From assembly GCF_016860545.1 (NCBI RefSeq), contig NZ_BNEB01000003.1:2285199-2349198 (forward strand): 64,000 nucleotides of DNA, read 5' to 3'. Below, in pieces: positions 59,650 to 64,000 of the stretch. The notes below the pieces were generated by a model. The model was given only the letters and a program-made list of their open reading frames with translations. It was not told the origin of the DNA and did no database searches. Within the stretch, counting starts at the first letter, position 1. Each line of letters starts with the position of its first letter. A program made the position numbers and the translations under genes. Source of the stretch: Streptomyces asoensis. Its GTDB lineage: Bacteria; Actinomycetota; Actinomycetes; Streptomycetales; Streptomycetaceae.

Positions 59650-60429
59650 TCACTTCAGCTTGGCGACCTGCGCGTCGATCACGGCCGCCGGGACGGCACC
59701 CATCTCGCCGCCCTTGGCCATCGCGGCGAAGTTCACCGTGTAGAACGTGGCGACGGTGTTGCCCTTGCGCACCACGGCGGTGTGGAAGGTGGCCGTGCCC
59801 TCGCCCTCCATGGAGACGTCCGAGGCGAACGCGACCGTCTCGTCGCCCTTGGCGGCGCCCTTCTCGGCGGCCGTCCTGGTGACCTCGGTGCTCTCGCCGT
59901 CGGCCTTCAGTCCGTACCCGCCGGCACAGGCGGCCACGCCGTCGGAGACCGCCTTCATGGCCTTCTCGGCGCCGTCGCCCGCGTACGAGGAGAGACCCAC
60001 GTACGTCATGTCGATGTCGAAGGCGTCCGCGAGGTCCGTCGGCTTCGCCGTGGCCGCGGACAACTTGTCCTCCGAGACCGCGTTGCCGGCGTTCGCGTCG
60101 GTGTCCCCCGGGGCCAGGGCGGCCGTCGCCCAGGCGAGCGGGTCGCAGGCCGGCTTGTCGGTCTTCACCTTGGACTTGGACGACGGCAGGGTGTCGTCAC
60201 CCGAGGCGACCTTGTACCCCTTGACCTCGCCCTGCGCGAGCAGCAGCTTCTCGAGCTCGGCGGTGGTGAGCGCCTTCGCGGCCGGAGCCGACGAGGAGGC
60301 GGCGGACGAGGACGCCTTGGAGTCCGAGGTGTCCTTGGACCCCTCGTCCGAACACGCGGTGAGGAGGGAGAACGACAGCACGCCTATCGCGGCGGTGGAG
60401 CACAGCCGCGCCCCCGATGATCTCTTCAT
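59650..60429 (-). CDS. Secreted lipoprotein of unknown function
   Basis: This 259-residue lipoprotein has a signal ending SLLTAC (lipidated Cys at about residue 26). A Ser/Ala/Asp-rich linker of about 30 residues follows, then a domain with TTAELEKLLLAQGEVKGYKV at its start and ATFHTAVVRKGNTVATFYTVNF strands near the end. The layout resembles the actinobacterial lipoproteins that share a PknH-sensor-like or LpqN-like fold, but no family is certain. It contains a cysteine pair (KPACDPL and AACAGG). It is convergent with hutH; 42 bases separate it from the upstream sortase-substrate gene. Confidence 0.75.
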   Translation of the reverse strand: MKRSSGARLCSTAAIGVLSFSLLTACSDEGSKDTSDSKASSSAASSSAPAAKALTTAELEKLLLAQGEVKGYKVASGDDTLPSSKSKVKTDKPACDPLAWATAALAPGDTDANAGNAVSEDKLSAATAKPTDLADAFDIDMTYVGLSSYAGDGAEKAMKAVSDGVAACAGGYGLKADGESTEVTRTAAEKGAAKGDETVAFASDVSMEGEGTATFHTAVVRKGNTVATFYTVNFAAMAKGGEMGAVPAAVIDAQVAKLK

Positions 60430-60471
60430 GCGCGAACTATGAAGAGCCTGTCAAAGGACAGTCAAGTCGAT

Positions 60472-60846
60472 TCAAAATCCCAGACGTTCACGGCGGACGG
60501 AATACACCACGAAGCCCGCGCCCAGGGCGAGCAGGGTGGTCCCGCCGACGACGTAGGGGGTCGTGTCGAAGCTGCCGGTGTCGGCGAGCCGGGTGCCGTC
60601 GTCGGTGGTGGCGGCCCCCAGGGCCGACTCGGCCGCCGTCGTCCCGGCCGCGCTGTCGGTCCGCAGGTCGGCGGTGGTCGTGTCCGTGGTCGTCGACGCG
60701 ACCCGGGCCCGGGTCGTGACCTGTGTCGTCATGTCCGTTCTGACCGGCGTGTCCTGGGACGCGTTGGCGGACGGGACGAACCACAGGGCACCCAGCAGGG
60801 TCCCCGCGGCGGTGGCGGTCAGCAACGAACGTCGAGCGGATGACAC
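60472..60846 (-). CDS. Putative sortase-anchored surface protein with LADTG signal
   Basis: This 124-residue protein has an N-terminal Sec signal (RRSLLTATAAGTLLGALWF, cleavage near SANAS at about residue 30) and a mature Thr/Ala/Asp-rich segment of 55 residues. The C-terminal sorting signal is LADTG (residues 87-91), then a hydrophobic helix (VVGGTTLLALGAGFVVYSV) and a basic tail RRERLGF. LAxTG is the motif used by class E sortases of streptomycetes. The small size and lack of domains suggest a short wall-anchored stalk or coat protein. GTG start; an AGGGGAT stretch 10 bases upstream is the likely SD. Confidence 0.8.
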   Translation of the reverse strand: MSSARRSLLTATAAGTLLGALWFVPSANASQDTPVRTDMTTQVTTRARVASTTTDTTTADLRTDSAAGTTAAESALGAATTDDGTRLADTGSFDTTPYVVGGTTLLALGAGFVVYSVRRERLGF

Positions 60847-60943
60847 GGAATATCGATCCCCTTGTGGCGCTGGCGAATTGGCCGTGTGGTCCGATGCTAA
60901 TGAAAGTCACGGGTCGCGGGAAAGTTGCGGGAGCCACGAGCCG

Positions 60944-60949
60944 TACGCT
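60944..60949 (+). promoter_or_regulatory. Leaderless -10 element for the gene at 60956
   Basis: TACGCT, 6 bases, then ATG 60956. Confidence 0.5.
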
Positions 60950-60955
60950 CCGGCC

Positions 60956-61312
60956 ATGAGCACTGAAGAGACATCACGTTTTGTACGGCTTCGGGTGGAG
61001 GTCTTGCTCGAAGTGCACGACGGGGACGCCGTGACACAGGCGGCGCTGCGGCGGCTCGCGGACGACACGGAGGTCCCGGACGCCGAGCGCGCGCACACCG
61101 AGGGCGCTGTGACGGAAGACACCGCCGATGCCCTCGCCTACCTCGTCGACCCGTTCGACCTGGTCGGGGAGGTCCCCGGCGTCGAACTCCAGCAGGCCTC
61201 CTGGTCCACGGAGCGGGTCGAGCACGACCCGGATTCGCCGGAGTGGGACCTCGACGAGGATGATGTCGACGAGGATGACGGGCCGGAAGGCGAAGAGGCC
61301 CGCATCGGCTGA
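60956..61312 (+). CDS. Small acidic protein of unknown function
   Basis: This 118-residue cytoplasmic protein has an N-terminal half with alternating strands and helices (FVRLRVEVLLEVHDGDAVTQ, ALRRLADDT) and a very acidic C-terminal tail (DLDEDDVDEDDGPEGEE). There are no cysteines and no recognised motif. Its promoter looks leaderless. It is divergent from the sortase-substrate gene, with about 110 bases between the two start codons. It is a conserved hypothetical in streptomycetes as far as I recall; no function is proposed. Confidence 0.7.
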   Translation: MSTEETSRFVRLRVEVLLEVHDGDAVTQAALRRLADDTEVPDAERAHTEGAVTEDTADALAYLVDPFDLVGEVPGVELQQASWSTERVEHDPDSPEWDLDEDDVDEDDGPEGEEARIG

Positions 61313-61478
61313 GCGTTCCGGGGAAACTCGTGTACCCCGGACGGCAACCGCCGGCCGGGGTCCCGTCGTCTCAGCAGGCGCACGAACCGACACCCGCACC
61401 ATCCGCACGCCCTGAAGTGGTGTGCCCCACACCTTCGGGAATGTGGAACGGGAGGAACCGGTCGTAGCGTTGGTGTTC

Positions 61479-61507
61479 TTGACGGGGACTCTCTGGGTTC
61501 TGGTAAT
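61479..61507 (+). promoter_or_regulatory. Candidate HrdB-type promoter for the L,D-transpeptidase gene
   Basis: TTGACG (61479-61484) and GGTAAT (61502-61507) are separated by 17 bases and lie 23 bases upstream of ATG 61531. A GGAACCGG at 61454-61461 could mark an ECF-type -35, but I could not place its -10. Confidence 0.5.
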
Positions 61508-61530
61508 CGGCGACGATGGAGAAGCGTGTG

Positions 61531-62778
61531 ATGACGGACAGTAGGCGGCGCCGGGGTCTGGCGGCCGCGTCCGCCCTGCTCGGCGGTGTTCTGGTGCTCT
61601 CCGCCTGTTCCGGTGGCGACAGCGGCGCCTCCGACGGCGGCGGCAGCTCCTCGCAGGCCAAGGCCGACGAGGCGGCGGCCAAGAAGTCCTCAGAGGCCCA
61701 GATCAAGATCACGCCCGCGGACGGCTCCGACAACGCCTCCATCAACAACTCCGCCGCCGTCACGGTGAGCAAGGGCACGCTCACCGCGGTCACCATGACC
61801 ACGGCCGAGGGCGCCGCCGTCAAGGGCGCGCTCTCCGCCGACAAGACCAGCTGGAAGCCGGACACTCAGCTCGAGCGCTCCACCACCTACAAGGTCGCGG
61901 CCGAGGCGAAGGACTCGAACGGCCTCGTGGCCCACGAGAACGCCTCGTTCACCACGGTCTCCCCGAACAACAGCTTCATAGGCAACTTCACGCCTGAGGA
62001 CGGCTCCACCGTCGGCGTGGGCATGCCCGTGTCGATCAACTTCAACAAGGCGATCACCAACAAGGCGGCCGTCCAGAAGGGCGTCACCGTCACCTCCACC
62101 AGCGGTCAGGAGGTCGTCTGCCACTGGTTCTCCACCCAGCGGATGGACTGCCGTCCGGACGAGTACTGGAAGGAGAACTCCACCGTCACGCTGAAGCTCG
62201 CGCTCGACGGGGTGGAGGGCGCCGACGGCGTCTTCGGCGTCCAGCAGAAGACGGTCACCTTCAAGATCGGCCGCAACCAGGTCTCCTACGTCGACGCGAA
62301 GACCAAGCAGATGAAGGTCACGCACAACGGCGCGGTCGTCAAGACCATCCCGATCTCCGCCGGCTCGCCCGACAACAAGACGTACGAGGGCCAGATGGTG
62401 ATGTCGGAGAAGTTCAAGGAGACGCGCATGAACGGCGCGACCGTGGGCTTCACCGACGACGACGGCAAGGGCGAGTACGACATCAAGGACGTGCCGCACG
62501 CCATCCGCCTCACCAACTCCGGCACCTTCGTGCACGGCAACTACTGGGGCGCGAAGTCCGTCTTCGGCTCGGTGAACACCAGCCACGGCTGCGTGGGCCT
62601 GTCCGACACCAAGGGCGCCGACGACACCGGCACGGCGGGCTACTGGTTCTACACCAACTCGATCGTCGGTGACGTCGTGGTGGTCCAGAACACCGGCGAC
62701 AAGACCGTGGCCCCGGACAACGGCCTCAACGGCTGGAACATGGACTGGGCCCAGTGGAAGGCGGGTTCGGCCGTCTGA
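61531..62778 (+). CDS. L,D-transpeptidase lipoprotein (YkuD domain, Ig-like domains)
   Basis: This 415-residue lipoprotein (signal ending VLVLSAC, lipidated Cys at about residue 27) cross-links peptidoglycan stem peptides 3-3. After a Ser/Gly/Ala linker come two Ig-like domains (about 50-250: ITPADGSDNASINNSAAVTV, FTPEDGSTVGVGMPVSINF) as in LdtMt2. The YkuD catalytic domain follows, with VHGNYWG and the active site SVNTSHGCVGLSD (Cys at about residue 354). The C-terminal GWNMDWAQW tail completes the fold. ATG 61531 has SD GGAGAAG 6 bases away. From memory it corresponds to the S. coelicolor Ldt SCO4934. Confidence 0.93.
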   Translation: MTDSRRRRGLAAASALLGGVLVLSACSGGDSGASDGGGSSSQAKADEAAAKKSSEAQIKITPADGSDNASINNSAAVTVSKGTLTAVTMTTAEGAAVKGALSADKTSWKPDTQLERSTTYKVAAEAKDSNGLVAHENASFTTVSPNNSFIGNFTPEDGSTVGVGMPVSINFNKAITNKAAVQKGVTVTSTSGQEVVCHWFSTQRMDCRPDEYWKENSTVTLKLALDGVEGADGVFGVQQKTVTFKIGRNQVSYVDAKTKQMKVTHNGAVVKTIPISAGSPDNKTYEGQMVMSEKFKETRMNGATVGFTDDDGKGEYDIKDVPHAIRLTNSGTFVHGNYWGAKSVFGSVNTSHGCVGLSDTKGADDTGTAGYWFYTNSIVGDVVVVQNTGDKTVAPDNGLNGWNMDWAQWKAGSAV

Positions 62779-62821
62779 GGCCCGCCTTCGGCGGTCGCTC
62801 CGACAGCCCCCGCACAGCTCT

Positions 62822-62849
62822 CCGGTGCCGCCCTCAGGGGCGGCACCGG
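62822..62849 (+). terminator. Hairpin terminator after the L,D-transpeptidase gene
   Basis: A perfect 12-bp stem (CCGGTGCCGCCC with GGGCGGCACCGG) with a TCAG loop. Confidence 0.88.
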
Positions 62850-62922
62850 TGTTTCCGGGGCCGATCACAGCCTTCTCATCGTTCTCTTATTTCGGCCTTA
62901 TCCCTTCATCACGCGCCGTACC

Positions 62923-62928
62923 TACCGT
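62923..62928 (+). promoter_or_regulatory. Leaderless -10 element for the FtsX-type permease gene
   Basis: TACCGT, 6 bases, then ATG 62935, within an AT-richer stretch (62875-62910). Confidence 0.55.
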
Positions 62929-62934
62929 GCGGCC

Positions 62935-64000
62935 ATGTTCTTCACCTACCTGAGGCGCGAACTGCGCCGCCGCAGAAAGGCGGCCCTCGTCGTCGCCTCC
63001 GGGCTCGCCCTGGGCATCGCGCTGGTCATCGTGGTCACCTCCGTGTCCTCCGGCATGGGGAAGGCCCAGGACAAGGTCCTCCAGTCCCTGTACGGCCTCG
63101 GGACGGACATGACGGTCACCAAGGCCGCCTCCCCCACCGCGAGCGCCTCGGACCGCCCGCGATTCCGGTTCGACGCGCAGGACGAGGACTCCGACGCGCA
63201 ACAGAGCACCGACCGGGTCATGGTGCAGGGCTTCCAGACCCTGTCGACCGCGACCGTCACCAAGGTCGGCGAGCAGGGCGGTGTCTCCGACGCGGTCGGC
63301 GGACTGAGCCTCCAGGTACTCAAGGTCGACGGCCAGTTCACCCGCGGCCAGTTCCAGCAGGACGGCAACGCGGGCGGCGCCGGCCGGCAGGGCGGCGGCA
63401 ACGGCGGCGGCAGCGGCCAGCCGCAGGGTGAAGTCCGCGGCGGCGGCGCCGACTTCGACGTCAACAGCTACTCCGTCTACGGCACCGACGTCACCGAGCC
63501 CGCGCTCGGCCCGCTGACCTCCTCGACGATCACCAGCGGCCGCACCTTCAAGACCACGGAGAACAACGGCAAGGTCGCCGTCCTCGACTCGGCGTACGCC
63601 AAGGAGAAGTCGCTCAAGGTCGGCTCCACGCTCACCATCAGCAGCGTGAAGTTCTCCGTGATCGGCGTCGCCACGGCCGACAGCGGCGACGCCGCGGCCA
63701 ACGTCTACATCCCGCTGACCCAGGCCCAGACCCTCAGCGACTCGAAGAACAAGGTCACCACGATCTACGTCAAGGCGACCGACTCGCAGAAGATCGACAG
63801 CGTCAAGTCGACCATCCAGAAGAACGTCTCGGGCACCACGGTGACGACCTCCGCAGACCTCGCGGACACCGTCTCCGGCTCCCTCTCCACGGCCTCCTCG
63901 CTCGCCACGAACGTCGGCAAGTGGCTGTCCGTCGCGGTCCTGATCGCCGCCTTCCTCGTCGCCGGTCTGCTCACCTCCTCGGCGGTCTCCCCCGCGTCCG
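62935..64000 (+). CDS. FtsX/MacB-type ABC transporter permease, 5' part
   Basis: The gene runs off the right edge; 355 codons are visible. The start (MFFTYLRRELRRRRKAAL) is followed by a membrane helix (about residues 17-38). A large extracellular MacB-like region comes next (about 40-325), with a Gly/Gln-rich insertion (GGAGRQGGGNGGGSGQPQG, about 147-165), then the start of the second helix (about 326-346, WLSVAVLIAAFLVAGLLTS). Partner ATPase genes are normally adjacent and would lie beyond the window. Such transporters act on envelope lipids, lipoproteins or antimicrobial peptides. Confidence 0.85.
   Translation, partial: MFFTYLRRELRRRRKAALVVASGLALGIALVIVVTSVSSGMGKAQDKVLQSLYGLGTDMTVTKAASPTASASDRPRFRFDAQDEDSDAQQSTDRVMVQGFQTLSTATVTKVGEQGGVSDAVGGLSLQVLKVDGQFTRGQFQQDGNAGGAGRQGGGNGGGSGQPQGEVRGGGADFDVNSYSVYGTDVTEPALGPLTSSTITSGRTFKTTENNGKVAVLDSAYAKEKSLKVGSTLTISSVKFSVIGVATADSGDAAANVYIPLTQAQTLSDSKNKVTTIYVKATDSQKIDSVKSTIQKNVSGTTVTTSADLADTVSGSLSTASSLATNVGKWLSVAVLIAAFLVAGLLTSSAVSPAS

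Overview
The window is high-GC DNA that almost certainly comes from the chromosome core of a Streptomyces. Supporting signs are the strong third-position GC bias, the AfsQ1/AfsQ2/SigQ signalling locus, the AccA2/PccB/AccE acyl-CoA carboxylase genes, an MmpB-type small membrane protein, an LAxTG-type sortase substrate and many leaderless promoters. From memory, the gene order follows the S. coelicolor segment around SCO488x-SCO493x. No rRNA, tRNA, CRISPR array, prophage or biosynthetic megasynthase was seen.

Layout. (1) 1-10.5 kb is a nonulosonic-acid (sialic/Kdn-type) cell-surface glycan cluster. It holds two copies of a [GT2 glycosyltransferase + polysialyltransferase-like] gene pair in opposite orientation around a membrane O-acyltransferase, then a glycosyltransferase-like protein, a CMP-sugar synthetase fused to a HAD phosphatase-like domain, a NeuB-type synthase and a second sialyltransferase-like protein. 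(2) 10.8-20.9 kb holds an M20 amidohydrolase, two tandem Bmp/Med nucleoside-binding lipoproteins, a nucleoside ABC transporter, cytidine deaminase and thymidine phosphorylase. (3) 20.9-28.3 kb holds a STAS protein, a SnoaL-fused ECF sigma factor, an MFS/LysR pair, an alpha/beta hydrolase, adenosine deaminase and small envelope proteins. (4) 28.4-34.3 kb is the afsQ operon with divergent sigQ, a uridine-kinase-like gene, a small secreted protein and a 168-bp MITE-like element. (5) 34.3-43.6 kb holds two aldehyde dehydrogenase genes (one is half-length), deoC, two PH-domain membrane proteins, a decayed pstB remnant, a phosphohexomutase-family enzyme and purine nucleoside phosphorylase. (6) 43.6-54.9 kb holds an orphan RelE-like toxin gene, a GGCT-like protein, an LpdA-type flavoprotein, a DeoR regulator, accA2, maf, mmpB, accE, pccB, birA and an adenylate cyclase. 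(7) 55-64 kb holds a crotonase, a GGDEF protein, hutH, a lipoprotein, a sortase substrate, an L,D-transpeptidase and the start of an FtsX-type permease.

How the parts fit together. Genes for taking up and degrading nucleosides are scattered over about 30 kb, but six promoters share one 12-bp palindrome, CTACGCGCGTAG, or a close variant. These promoters serve both bmp genes, the ABC-cdd operon, add, the deoC-ald operon and punA. This looks like a local regulon for nucleoside import, deamination, phosphorolysis, deoxyribose-phosphate cleavage and acetaldehyde oxidation. It is the most interesting regulatory signal in the window; which protein binds the palindrome is unknown.

Other notable items are an apparent ATC start codon for the nucleoside ABC ATPase, a MITE whose terminal repeat supplies the stop codon of the half-length aldehyde dehydrogenase, and a fragmentary PstB pseudogene.
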